Below, piece by piece: positions 52,614 to 61,623 of a stretch of DNA of 64,000 nucleotides. The stretch spans positions 310,001 to 374,000 of the forward strand of contig NZ_JBFQGA010000002.1 in the NCBI RefSeq assembly GCF_040932435.1. The letters are read 5' to 3'. Made by a program: the position numbers and the translations under genes. The notes beneath the pieces are model-generated. The model was given only the letters and a program-made list of their open reading frames with translations, did not search any database and was not told where the DNA came from. Source of the stretch: Kluyvera sp040932435. Its GTDB lineage: Bacteria > Pseudomonadota > Gammaproteobacteria > Enterobacterales > Enterobacteriaceae. Position 1 is the first letter of the stretch; every line of letters starts with the position of its first letter.

Positions 52614-53451
52614 CGCGGTTGGCCCCCGGTTCGAAGGCGGTGCGGAACACGTCGCCGAGTACGTTGAAGCTAAAGACGGTAAGCAGGATCAATATGCCCG
52701 GGAACATGGCTAACCATGAGGCGTCACCAATATAAGACTGCGCATTGTTCAACATGCTGCCCCACGAGGCGGCGGGCTGCTGGACGCCAAGACCTAAGAA
52801 GCTAAGCGTTGATTCCATCAAAATGGCCGACGCGATATTCAGCGTCGCGGCGACGATAATTGTCGGCAGCACACCGGGGATAATATGGCGGGCAATAATG
52901 CGCAGCGGATTTTCCCCGGAAGCACGAGCATACAGAACGTATTCACGCTCCTTAATGGATAGCGTCTCTGCACGCACCAGCCGCGACATATTCATCCAGG
53001 TTAACAAGCTGATAATCATAATAATATTATCGACACCCGGCTTCAGGTAAGCATTCAGAACCAGCAATAAGAAGAAAGCTGGAATAGCCATCAGAATATC
53101 AACGGCACGCATCATCAGATTATCCAACCAGCCGCCAAAATAGCCGCTAACCGTGCCGACAACGGTGCCAATCAGAGTGGAAAACAGCATCGCCAAGAAG
53201 CCGACCATCAGCGATATTCGCCCACCGGACAGCGCGCGGGTGAAATAGTCACGGCCATATTCGTCGGTGCCAAACCAATGCGCGGCATCAGGTGGCAGCA
53301 TGCGGGCGGCCAGCGACATCTGGTCCGGATCGTAAGGACTCAAACCTGCAGACAGTGCCGCAAGAATAAAAACAAACAGCACCAGCAAGGAAAACTGCGC
53401 CGGACGATTGCGGCGGAGCTGGTGGCCAACGTTTTGCCAGCGTCGATTCAT
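52606..53451 (-). CDS. Peptide-type ABC transporter permease (OppC/DppC type)
   Basis: This 281-residue inner-membrane subunit has the DppC N-terminal pattern, the motif HWFGTDEYGRDYFTRALSGGRISL and the EAA-type loop YARASGENPLRIIARHIIPG, with about six spans. It lies 6 bp after the other permease gene and overlaps the ATPase gene downstream. Confidence 0.92.
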   Translation of the reverse strand: MNRRWQNVGHQLRRNRPAQFSLLVLFVFILAALSAGLSPYDPDQMSLAARMLPPDAAHWFGTDEYGRDYFTRALSGGRISLMVGFLAMLFSTLIGTVVGTVSGYFGGWLDNLMMRAVDILMAIPAFFLLLVLNAYLKPGVDNIIMIISLLTWMNMSRLVRAETLSIKEREYVLYARASGENPLRIIARHIIPGVLPTIIVAATLNIASAILMESTLSFLGLGVQQPAASWGSMLNNAQSYIGDASWLAMFPGILILLTVFSFNVLGDVFRTAFEPGANRDA

Positions 53452-53457
53452 CGTCGG

Positions 53458-54411
53458 TTACCTCAAAGTACGAATGCGGGGATCGGCCACGCGATACAGC
53501 AGATCGGCCAGCAGATTGCCAACGATCAGCATCAGCGACGACAGCAGGATGATCGCCATGATCAGCGGATAATCGAGCGAGGTGATCGCCTGTATCCCCA
53601 ACAATCCCATCCCCGGCCAGGAGAACACGCTTTCGGTGACGTAAGCGCCCACCACCAGCTCGCCAAACGACAGACCAAACAGGGTGATAACCGGCAACAG
53701 CACGTTTTTCAGCACATGGCGAAACAGGATGGTGCGGTAGGTTGCGCCATAGGCCAGCTGTGTCTGCACGTAGTCCGCCGACAGTTGGGTAATGGTGTTA
53801 GACCGCACGTAGCGCACGTAGGTTGAGAGGTTGTAAAACATCAGCGCGATGCAGGGTAATATGCCGTGACGCAGCACGTCCAGCCAGCTGTCCTCGACGC
53901 CGATGGTGCGCATTCCCATGCTCGGAAACCAGTTGAGCTGCACCGAAAAGACGGTAATCAACAGAATGCCAAACCAGAAAATGGGCACCGATATCCCGAC
54001 ATAGGCAAACAGGTTTAGCACGTAGTCGAGCCAACGATGTTTGAATGCCCCGGCCAACAGACCCAGCGGTACCGCCAGTACAATCGCCAGCAACAAGGAG
54101 GCCCCCATCAAGCCCAGCGTGGCGGGAATACGTTCGAGGATCATCTCCAGTACTGGACGGTGGTAAATCAGCGAGTAACCGAGATCACCTTGCAGGATAT
54201 TTTTCAGCCACAGCAGATATTGGTTGACCAGCGGCTTATCCAGCCCAAGGCTATGGCGGATACGCTCAATATCCTCCGGCGACATGCGCGGCGTGATGTA
54301 CGCCTGAATGGGGTCACCAGGGGCAAGCTTGACCAGCAAAAACGCCACCAGCGAAATAAAGAAAAGCATCGGCAGCAGCTGTAGCAGCCGACGAGTCAGC
54401 ATTGTGTTCAC
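53458..54411 (-). CDS. Peptide-type ABC transporter permease (OppB/DppB type)
   Basis: This permease of about 317 residues has the DppB marks LLQLLPMLFFISLVAFLLVKLAPGDP and TYVRYVRSNTITQLSADYVQTQLAYG with LKNVLLPVITLFG. Two starts are possible: a GTG at 54411 with AAGGGA at ideal spacing, used here, or an ATG at 54402. It follows the binding-protein gene across a terminator-like hairpin. Confidence 0.91.
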   Translation of the reverse strand: MNTMLTRRLLQLLPMLFFISLVAFLLVKLAPGDPIQAYITPRMSPEDIERIRHSLGLDKPLVNQYLLWLKNILQGDLGYSLIYHRPVLEMILERIPATLGLMGASLLLAIVLAVPLGLLAGAFKHRWLDYVLNLFAYVGISVPIFWFGILLITVFSVQLNWFPSMGMRTIGVEDSWLDVLRHGILPCIALMFYNLSTYVRYVRSNTITQLSADYVQTQLAYGATYRTILFRHVLKNVLLPVITLFGLSFGELVVGAYVTESVFSWPGMGLLGIQAITSLDYPLIMAIILLSSLMLIVGNLLADLLYRVADPRIRTLR

Positions 54412-54429
54412 GACATTCCCTTCACAAAA

Positions 54430-54449
54430 AGCCCCCGACATCGGGGGCT
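54430..54449 (-). terminator. Intra-operon terminator after the peptide-binding-protein gene
   Basis: A perfect 9-bp stem (AGCCCCCGA / TCGGGGGCT) with a 2-nt loop is followed on the reverse strand by TTTTTG. It starts 9 bp after the binding-protein stop and lies ahead of the permease genes, so it should make the lipoprotein message more abundant than the downstream genes. Confidence 0.85.
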
Positions 54450-54457
54450 AATCTTGC

Positions 54458-56044
54458 TTATTGTTGGTAGAGTTTGGATAAATCTTGGAACATATAAACC
54501 GGTTTTGGCTCCGCTTCCTGAATACCACCAAAACGCTTATCCACCGCCACCACCGCATTACCGTAGGCAATCGGATAGTAGGTCATATCAGTGGCAACCA
54601 CCTGCTGAAGTTGCTTGTAGATTTCTGCGCGTTTCGCGCTATCGGTCTCAATCGCGCCTTTATCCCACAGGGCATCAAACTGCGGATTTTTATAGTGTGC
54701 GTAGTTATAGGCTTCGTTGCTCATAAACAACGATTTATAGCCGTCCGGCTCAGGCCCCATGATGTAACCGCCAAGGCTCAGTTCGTAAGCGGTGTTTTTC
54801 ATATCGAGGCTGCGCTGCGACATGGCGTTGGCATCCAGCGGCATTAGCTCGACGTTAACGCCCAGCGCTTTGAGCTGCTGCTGAATATACAGCCCCATGC
54901 TTTCCTGGGTTTTATTGGTATTGACGTAGGCCAGCCGCAGCTTCAGGTCGCTTGGCGCGCCGGAGGCTTTGAGCAGATCCTTGGCTTTTTGCAGATCGTA
55001 GGCGTACTGCTCAACATCATCGGAGTGATACAACGTATCCGGCGTCAGGAACGAGGTCGCCGGTTTGGCATAGTCGAGAGAGGTAAAAGCTGTGGTGACC
55101 AGATCGTTTTTGTTCAGCGCATAGGCTATTGCCTGACGCAGTTCCTTGCTCTGCATCACCGGGACGTTCTGGTTAAAGACCATGTAGGCTAGACGCCCTT
55201 CCGGGTAGGTCACGAAGTTAAACTTATCGGTTTTTTTCAGCCGCGACACGTCCTGCGGGTCAACCATTTTGAGGTTGATCTCGCCGTTTTGCAGCGCAAG
55301 ATTGGCCGAGTTGCTGTCTTTGGCAAAACGATAGGTGACGGAATCCAGCTTCGCTTTGCCGTTCCAGTAGTCGTCAAAACGCGTTAGGGCGTAGTACTGG
55401 CCCGCACGATATTCTTTAAATTTGAATGGCCCGGAACCTACCGGCGCATCGTTTTTGCCGCTCTTTTCCAGATCGCTTTCGTTAGCGAACACGTGCTGCG
55501 GGATCGGGTAGATCTGCACCAGTGTGCCAACAAACGCCGCGCTCACCTGCGGCAGGGTAAATTTCACCGTGAGATCGTCCACCTTGCTTACCTGTACCGG
55601 CTTGCCGCCGTACATAAACATGCTGCGGAAGAAGCTGTGTTGTTTTTCATCCAGCAGCTTATCAAAGGTGAAGACCACGTCAGCGGCAGTGATCGGCTGC
55701 CCGTCCTGCCACTTCAGATTCGGTTTAAGCTTCAGGATATAGCTGAGATTATCCGCAGAAGGCTCCAGGCTTTCCGCCAGACCCCACTCGATCTTCCCGT
55801 CGTTATAGCTGTACAGCGGCGCATAGAGCGCCTGCATGATGGTCAACGTGGTACGGTCGCTGGCGTAAATCGGGTTCACTGCCAGCGGGTCGCCGGAGGT
55901 AATGCCAATAATCAGCGAGCCGCCTTCTTTCGCCGCGCTGCTGGCGACCGGAGCATTAGCGGTTTCTTTATTTTTTGCATCGTCACAACCGGTGAGACCC
56001 AACGCCAGCGAAATAAATGCCGCGGGGATGAATAATTTACGCAT
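54458..56044 (-). CDS. Peptide/nickel-type ABC substrate-binding lipoprotein
   Basis: This 528-residue protein of the SBP_bac_5 (DppA/OppA) family has a lipoprotein signal with lipobox LTGC (Cys at about residue 20). The residue after the cysteine is Asp, the classic signal for retention in the inner membrane, which is fitting for an ABC binding protein. The mature part shows the family pattern AESLEPSADNLSYILKLKPNLKWQDGQP and PVGSGPFKFKEYRAGQYY. It is the first gene of the operon. The ligand may be a peptide or another small solute; it is not determined. Confidence 0.92.
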   Translation of the reverse strand: MRKLFIPAAFISLALGLTGCDDAKNKETANAPVASSAAKEGGSLIIGITSGDPLAVNPIYASDRTTLTIMQALYAPLYSYNDGKIEWGLAESLEPSADNLSYILKLKPNLKWQDGQPITAADVVFTFDKLLDEKQHSFFRSMFMYGGKPVQVSKVDDLTVKFTLPQVSAAFVGTLVQIYPIPQHVFANESDLEKSGKNDAPVGSGPFKFKEYRAGQYYALTRFDDYWNGKAKLDSVTYRFAKDSNSANLALQNGEINLKMVDPQDVSRLKKTDKFNFVTYPEGRLAYMVFNQNVPVMQSKELRQAIAYALNKNDLVTTAFTSLDYAKPATSFLTPDTLYHSDDVEQYAYDLQKAKDLLKASGAPSDLKLRLAYVNTNKTQESMGLYIQQQLKALGVNVELMPLDANAMSQRSLDMKNTAYELSLGGYIMGPEPDGYKSLFMSNEAYNYAHYKNPQFDALWDKGAIETDSAKRAEIYKQLQQVVATDMTYYPIAYGNAVVAVDKRFGGIQEAEPKPVYMFQDLSKLYQQ

Positions 56045-56417
56045 ACCTCACTCACTCCTTACCCTTTAAAATTATTCTTCTTTCAAAGAAATAAACCGAC
56101 AGACCCGGTGGTAAACATCAGTTTCAACGGCGCAGCACTGACCGTATATCCGGTTTTATTGTTAACCCGGTATATAAGCGCCTTAATCAATGAGTAAGCA
56201 ATTGATTCCCCTTCACGTTGTTAACCGCTTCACACTTCATCAACGAAGATAAAAGTCTGAATTTACAGGCAGATAACGCTCTGCGGCCGACAACATTAAA
56301 TAAAAATCGGGGGTAGTTGAGGAGCGAAATTATAACCAACTGATGTGTAACAAAAAAGCGGGAATGGCGGCGGGAGTTAGACGTTTTATCACTATCTAAA
56401 GTTGAAAATAAACTAAA

Positions 56418-56443
56418 CAAAGGGCGGCCTAAGCCGCCCTTTT
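56418..56443 (-). terminator. Rho-independent terminator of the porin gene
   Basis: GGGCGGC and GCCGCCC form a 7-bp stem with a 4-nt loop, followed on the reverse strand by TTTG and an AT-rich stretch. It begins 10 bp after the porin stop codon. The rest of the 400-bp gap to the binding-protein gene (56045-56417) is AT-rich and holds the presumed operon promoter; I see no convincing gene in it. Confidence 0.85.
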
Positions 56444-56449
56444 AAACGA

Positions 56450-57592
56450 TTAGAAATCGTAACGCAGACGCACCAGGTTCATATCACCCAAGTCATCGGT
56501 GCTGGAGGTAAATACGTGTTCGTAATCAACACGGAAACCATAATCCAGCTGGAAGCTAATACCCACGCCGTTATCGATACGCTGGTAGTTACGACCATTC
56601 ACGTATTCAATACGGTCACCCATGAAGTATGGCTGAACGGATTTAAGCGCATACTGACCAACCGGGATTTTGTAACCCGCGAAGTATTCCACGCCCCATG
56701 CATCACCCGCGAAGTAGTCGTTAACGGACGCTTTCTTGGTGGTCATGAAGTTCTGGTACCAGCCGCCGCCGACAGAGAACGTCCAGTTATCCGGCGTCCA
56801 GCTCAATGCGGTACCGAGGATGTTCTGATCGTAGGTTTTGCTGTCGTTGCTGTTGACGGTATTCATATCCGCACGGGTATAGTTCCATGCAGTACCCCAA
56901 GAGAGATCGTCGGTGATATGGTAATCCACGCCGAGTGAACCGCCGCCTTTACGTTTGTACAGTAGGCCGTTGTTCAGGTTCAGATCGTCGTTGAACAGAT
57001 AAGAAGCGTAGAGATCAACGTCGCCTACAGTTTTCTTATATTTTAGAGATTTACGAGTACGGTAAGAACCATCGTAATCGCCGTTGATACCGTTGCCTGG
57101 TGCCTGACCAATCATGTCATAGTCCCAGATATCGGTTTTTGCGCCGACCACATCATAGTAGATGCTGTTTTGTTGACCGAAGGTCAGCGTACCCCAGGTA
57201 TCGCTCTTCAGGCCGGTGTAGAGCATACGACGGGTGGTGTCGTTTGCGCCTTCAGCGTGGTGGTTATCCCAGTCGAAGACTGCAGGAATGTTCACGCCCA
57301 GTTCGTAGTAGCTGACCCAGCTAATGTCGTCGAACAGGTAGTAATCAGCAGCAAAGCGGAAACGGGTGCCGCCATCGAAGCCGTTACGTTTGTAAGAACC
57401 TTTATCGCCGTCACCGGTCATCATGTTGAACTGTGGACGGATACTCCCGCCTACGGTGAAGTTCAGACGGCTCAGCGGATTACCAGCCTGAGTATCCTGC
57501 TTGAGCAGGGTAATTTCAGCCTGGGATGCGAAAGACGTCAAAGCCACTGCAGCACCGATCGATAACGCCAGTGCTTTCATTTTTATAGTCAT
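56450..57592 (-). CDS. Gram-negative outer-membrane porin
   Basis: This 380-residue protein has a signal peptide (about 25 residues, ending SFASQA) and alternating beta-strand sequence rich in Tyr, Gly and Asn, ending in LVRLRYDF with the C-terminal Phe needed for barrel assembly. The start at 57592 follows AAGGAAAAATA. It fits the general porin (Porin_4-like) families but is not OmpC or OmpF. It lies on the same strand upstream of the peptide ABC operon, separated by a terminator, so it might supply the same substrates across the outer membrane; that link is inference. Confidence 0.85.
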   Translation of the reverse strand: MTIKMKALALSIGAAVALTSFASQAEITLLKQDTQAGNPLSRLNFTVGGSIRPQFNMMTGDGDKGSYKRNGFDGGTRFRFAADYYLFDDISWVSYYELGVNIPAVFDWDNHHAEGANDTTRRMLYTGLKSDTWGTLTFGQQNSIYYDVVGAKTDIWDYDMIGQAPGNGINGDYDGSYRTRKSLKYKKTVGDVDLYASYLFNDDLNLNNGLLYKRKGGGSLGVDYHITDDLSWGTAWNYTRADMNTVNSNDSKTYDQNILGTALSWTPDNWTFSVGGGWYQNFMTTKKASVNDYFAGDAWGVEYFAGYKIPVGQYALKSVQPYFMGDRIEYVNGRNYQRIDNGVGISFQLDYGFRVDYEHVFTSSTDDLGDMNLVRLRYDF

Positions 57593-57780
57593 TATTTTTC
57601 CTTGATAGATTGCGAGCCAACTATCTGGCTGACAAATATTATCGTCTATTAATAAATTCCACCTCGCTGATTTTTAATGAAACGTGCGCTTTAGGTTTCC
57701 AGATTTACCGAATGGTGCCGTAAAAAAGGCAAGATGATGAAAGGATGAACAATTTATGGCGATGACAGAATGAGGGCGTG

Positions 57781-57893
57781 CCGCCATCCGGCAGCGTGCC
57801 CTGAATGCCTGATGGCGCTACGCTTATCAGGCCTACCTGAACTGAACCCGTCCTTGTAGGCCGGATAAGGTGTTTACGCCGCCATCCGGCAAC
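57781..57893. repeat. REP/BIME element between the porin gene and ybbP
   Basis: Inverted REP cores GCCGCCATCCGGCA, GCCTGATGGCGCTACGC...ATCAGGCC and GGCCGGATAAGG...ATCCGGCAA lie head to head. The 185 bp between this and the porin start codon hold the porin promoter; no other gene is seen. Confidence 0.88.
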
Positions 57894-57903
57894 GCGCCTG
57901 GAT

Positions 57904-60318
57904 CTAGCCAGAGAACTGACGGAACAGCGCGCGCCCCTTCAGGAGCCGCAGACCAAGGCCCGCGCCGCACAGCGACAGCAAAAGCGCCCCGCACAGCGGC
58001 AGTGCGACCCACAGACGCCAGTCCGGCGACCATGGGAAATCAAAGACTTTGGTTTGCAGCATGGCCAGTGCGGTTTCAGCACCCATCGCCGCCACGAGGC
58101 CGGAAATGGCTCCAAGCAGCGCAAACTCAGCCCACAGCGTGGCGCGTAATAGCGACTTCCCGGCGCCCAGCGTGCGATAAACCACCAGCTCCTGATGCCG
58201 CTGACGCATTCCCACCTGCACTTGAGCCAGCAGCAACAGTACGCCGCAGGCGGTCACCAGCACCACCATCACCTCCAGCGCGCGGCTCACCTGCGCCAGC
58301 ACCTGGCCGACCTGTTTCAAAATAGCGCCAATATCCAGCAGGCTGACCGTCGGAAACTCGCGGTTTAGCTGAGTAAGCAAGGAGGGATCGCGATCCCAGC
58401 GGAAGCTGGTCAGCCAGCTCTGCGGCTGACCGTCCAACGCACCGTCGGCGAAGATAAAGAAGAAGTTTGGCCGCAAGCTCTCCCAGTCCACTTTACGAAT
58501 ACTGCTGACCTTGGCGCTGAAGTCCTGGGTATCACCGGTAAAGGTCACGCTGTCGCCAAGGCGAATATTTAGCCGCTGCGCCAGTCCCTCTTCAATGGAG
58601 ACTTCCCCGGTTTTCGGCGGCCAGACGCCCGCCACCAGCGGGTTATGCTCCGGTCGTTGATCCTGCCAGGTAAGGTTCAACTCACGGTTGAGCGACTCAT
58701 CTTTATTGCCCTCAGTACTGTGGCCATCAATCTGCGTCAGGCGGGCCCTTACGATCGGATAGAACGCCGCCGGGATCACCTGATGATCGGCGAGGAAGGT
58801 TTTCACCTCACTCACCTGCTCCGGGGCGATATTGATGAGGAAATAGTTCGGGCTTTCCGGCGGCAACTGCTGCTGCCAGCGATCCAACAGATCGCCACGC
58901 AGCACCAGCAATAACGCCAGCAACATAAACGACAGCGAGAAGGCCGCCAACTGACTCAGCGTTGACCAAGGCTGGCGTAGCAGGCGGTTGACCGCCAGGC
59001 GCAGCGGCAGCGCGCGCAATGTCAGACGCTTAAGTACCTTCAGCAACAGCCAGCCGACCAGCCCGCACAGCGCCGCCAGCACCACGGCCCCGGCCAATAC
59101 CGACCATAACAGCGGACTTCCGCCCATCAGCCACGCCAACAGCGCCACGGTAACCATACAAACCAGCGGCAGATAGATTTTCAGCGGCCAAACGGTAGCC
59201 ACCATATCTTGGCGCAGCACGCGTAACGGCTGGGTCGCCAGCAATAAACGATAGGGACGCAAACCGACCAGCAGCGAAATCACTGTCATCGACCCCACGG
59301 CCCACAGCCACGGCCAGCCGCTGGCGGCGGGTAACGCCGCGGGCAGTACCGGTTTTAACAGCGCGAGCAGGATAGACTCAAACAACATCCCCATCGCGCC
59401 GCCCGCCAGCGCCGACAGCGCTAGCAGCAGCACCCATTGACCGATAATCAGCTTACGCAGTTGCGCTCGCCCGGCGCCTAAAGTTTTCAGGATGGCGACC
59501 AAATCGTAACGGCTACGGCAGTAATGCCCCATCGCCACGGCGACGGCCGCCACCGCCAGCAGCAGCGTGAGCAGCGCCGAAAGCAGCAAGAACTGCTGTG
59601 AACGCTGCAGTGATTTACCCAATGCGCCATCATCCTGGTTCGGCCCCAGCCAACGATGCTCAGGCTTCAGCTGCGGCAACAGCCAGCTTTCGTAGCTCGC
59701 CAGCGCAGGTGCCGTTCCCGCGAATTTATACTGCCAACTCACCCGGCTGCCGGGCTGCACCGCGCCGGTTTTCGCCACGTCAGCCATGTTCATCATCAAT
59801 CTTGGGGCCAGTTGGAACGGGTTAAAGCCGCTGTCCGGCTCCTGCACGACTTCACCGGCAATGCGTAACGTGACGTCGCCGACGTCAATATTGTCACCGG
59901 TTTTCAGGTTCAGCAGCGCCATCAGACGCGGCGCCATCAGCACCGTGCCCGCCTGCGGTTTGATGTTGGCTGGCAGCGTTTGTAGCTCGCCATACAGCGG
60001 GTAGCTGTCATCCACCGCTTTTACGTCCGCCAGTTGCGGCGTGTCGCCCGCCCACGTCATGGTGGAGAAGTTAATCTGCTCGCCCACCGTGAGGCCCAGC
60101 GCCCGTGCTTTTTCCAGCCATTCAGGCGGGACTTCACGCGAGCTGCGCAGCGCCCGGTCGCCGGCCATATAGTCGCGGCTTTGCTGGTTGAGCCCTTTAT
60201 CCATTCGGTCGCTAATGCTGCCCAACGCCAGCACGCAGGCCACCGCAAGGCTTAGCGCCAACCAGACAATTAACAGCGACGGCGAACGCCATTCGCGCCA
60301 GAACCAGCGTAGGATCAT
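57904..60318 (-). CDS. ybbP: ABC-type permease-like protein YbbP
   Basis: YbbP is a FtsX/MacB-type permease of about 804 residues paired with the ATPase YbbA; the substrate is not established, with lipid or hydrophobic compound export suggested by the link to TesA. The sequence has ten or so spans with large periplasmic regions, and two FtsX-domain copies (ILKTLGAGRAQLRKLI and VYRTLGAGKSLLRATL). The start overlaps the ybbA stop by 4 bp. In E. coli rhsD follows; here a REP element and a porin gene do. Confidence 0.93.
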   Translation of the reverse strand: MILRWFWREWRSPSLLIVWLALSLAVACVLALGSISDRMDKGLNQQSRDYMAGDRALRSSREVPPEWLEKARALGLTVGEQINFSTMTWAGDTPQLADVKAVDDSYPLYGELQTLPANIKPQAGTVLMAPRLMALLNLKTGDNIDVGDVTLRIAGEVVQEPDSGFNPFQLAPRLMMNMADVAKTGAVQPGSRVSWQYKFAGTAPALASYESWLLPQLKPEHRWLGPNQDDGALGKSLQRSQQFLLLSALLTLLLAVAAVAVAMGHYCRSRYDLVAILKTLGAGRAQLRKLIIGQWVLLLALSALAGGAMGMLFESILLALLKPVLPAALPAASGWPWLWAVGSMTVISLLVGLRPYRLLLATQPLRVLRQDMVATVWPLKIYLPLVCMVTVALLAWLMGGSPLLWSVLAGAVVLAALCGLVGWLLLKVLKRLTLRALPLRLAVNRLLRQPWSTLSQLAAFSLSFMLLALLLVLRGDLLDRWQQQLPPESPNYFLINIAPEQVSEVKTFLADHQVIPAAFYPIVRARLTQIDGHSTEGNKDESLNRELNLTWQDQRPEHNPLVAGVWPPKTGEVSIEEGLAQRLNIRLGDSVTFTGDTQDFSAKVSSIRKVDWESLRPNFFFIFADGALDGQPQSWLTSFRWDRDPSLLTQLNREFPTVSLLDIGAILKQVGQVLAQVSRALEVMVVLVTACGVLLLLAQVQVGMRQRHQELVVYRTLGAGKSLLRATLWAEFALLGAISGLVAAMGAETALAMLQTKVFDFPWSPDWRLWVALPLCGALLLSLCGAGLGLRLLKGRALFRQFSG

Positions 60319-61001
60319 GCTTCCTCCCGGAGTTGCCCATCCACCAGGCGCAGGCGGCGATCGCAGCGGGCTGCCAATTGGGCATCGTGGGTAACAAGGA
60401 TAAGCGTGGTGCCGTGTTCGCGGTTTAAAGAAAATAGCAGGTCGGCAATTTTGTCACCGGTCTGACGGTCGAGGTTGCCGGTCGGTTCATCAGCAAACAG
60501 CAAATCGGGCTTGCCGTTAAAGGCCCGCGCCAACGCCACGCGCTGCTGCTCACCGCCGGAAAGCTGTGCTGGAAGATGATGCAGACGCTTGCCCAGCCCC
60601 AGTTGTTCCAGCAGCGCTTTCGCGCCATGTCGGCTCTGATTATCACTTTCACCGCGCAGCAACGCTGGCAGCTCCACGTTTTCTTGTGCATTGAGCGTGG
60701 GGATCAACATAAATGATTGAAAAACAAAACCGATATGCTGAGCTCGCAGCCGTGCGCGCGCCTCTTCGTCCATATTCTCGAGCGAATGACCCAGCAGCTT
60801 TACCTGACCGCTGCTCCCGTCATCCAAACCGGCTAGGATAGCCAGCAACGTTGACTTGCCGGAGCCGGACTCGCCAATTAAAGCAAGGGTTTGCGCCGGT
60901 TTGACAATCAGGTTAACTCCGGTAAGGATGGAAAGCTCATGCTCCCCCTGACCGACGGATTTCTTAAGATGATGAACTTCAAGTACGTTTTCCGCTGGCA
61001 T
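60315..61001 (-). CDS. ybbA: ABC transporter ATPase YbbA
   Basis: This 228-residue ATPase of the LolD/MacB family has Walker A GESGSGKST, signature LSGGEQQR and Walker B LLFADEPTGNLD. It would power the YbbP permease, with which it overlaps by 4 bp. Its start codon lies within the coding sequence of the divergent tesA gene (33-bp overlap), as in E. coli, so the two 5' ends and promoters are interleaved. Confidence 0.95.
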   Translation of the reverse strand: MPAENVLEVHHLKKSVGQGEHELSILTGVNLIVKPAQTLALIGESGSGKSTLLAILAGLDDGSSGQVKLLGHSLENMDEEARARLRAQHIGFVFQSFMLIPTLNAQENVELPALLRGESDNQSRHGAKALLEQLGLGKRLHHLPAQLSGGEQQRVALARAFNGKPDLLFADEPTGNLDRQTGDKIADLLFSLNREHGTTLILVTHDAQLAARCDRRLRLVDGQLREEA

Positions 61002-61601
61002 TTGCCTGTCCTGTTTTTGATTCTGTTGAGCTTTCGCGCCGCGGCGGCGGACACGCTATTGGTTCTCGGCGACAGCCTTAGCGCGGGCTATCGCATGGCG
61101 GCCAATACCGCCTGGCCTGCCCTGCTAAACGAGAAATGGCAGCCTAAAATCACGGTGATAAATGCCAGCATCAGCGGCGACACCGCCCAGCAGGGGCTGG
61201 CTCGTCTCCCCGCACTGCTCAAGCAGCACCAGCCGCGCTGGGTATTGGTAGAGCTCGGCGGTAACGATGGCCTACGCGGTTTCCAGCCTCAGGAAGTCGA
61301 GAAAACCCTACGTGTTATTTTGCAGCAACTTAAAGCCGCCAACGTTCAACCGCTATTAATGCAAATTCGTCTGCCCGCAAACTATGGACGCCGCTATAAT
61401 GAGGCCTTTAGCGCCGTGTATCCGAAGCTTGCCAGTGAATTCACCGTGCCACTGCTGCCCTTCTTTATGGAAGAGGTCTACCTCAAGCCGCAGTGGATGC
61501 AGGATGATGGCATTCATCCCAACCGTGACGCCCAGCCGTTTATTGCCGACTGGATGGCGACACGTCTGGCTCCATTAGTTAATCACGACGCCGGGAAGTA
61601 A
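60969..61601 (+). CDS. tesA: Periplasmic thioesterase I/lysophospholipase L1 TesA
   Basis: TesA hydrolyses acyl-CoA and other acyl esters in the periplasm. The 210-residue protein starts MMNFKYVFRWHLP with a signal peptide of about 26 residues ending AAA, and the SGNH hydrolase blocks are present: GDSLSAGY (Ser), SISGDTAQQG (Gly), GGNDGL (Asn) and DGIHPN (Asp/His). The ATG at 60969 aligns with E. coli. ybbO follows after 4 bp (or 22 bp if its ATG is used). Confidence 0.96.
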   Translation: MMNFKYVFRWHLPVLFLILLSFRAAAADTLLVLGDSLSAGYRMAANTAWPALLNEKWQPKITVINASISGDTAQQGLARLPALLKQHQPRWVLVELGGNDGLRGFQPQEVEKTLRVILQQLKAANVQPLLMQIRLPANYGRRYNEAFSAVYPKLASEFTVPLLPFFMEEVYLKPQWMQDDGIHPNRDAQPFIADWMATRLAPLVNHDAGK

Positions 61602-61623
61602 AGCGGTGTCTTCAGGTAAAGTT

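Noticed and set aside
56187..56420. 77-codon frame in the gap between the porin and the peptide-binding-protein genes
   Set aside because: It is AT-rich, overlaps the porin terminator, lacks a good ribosome site and resembles no family.
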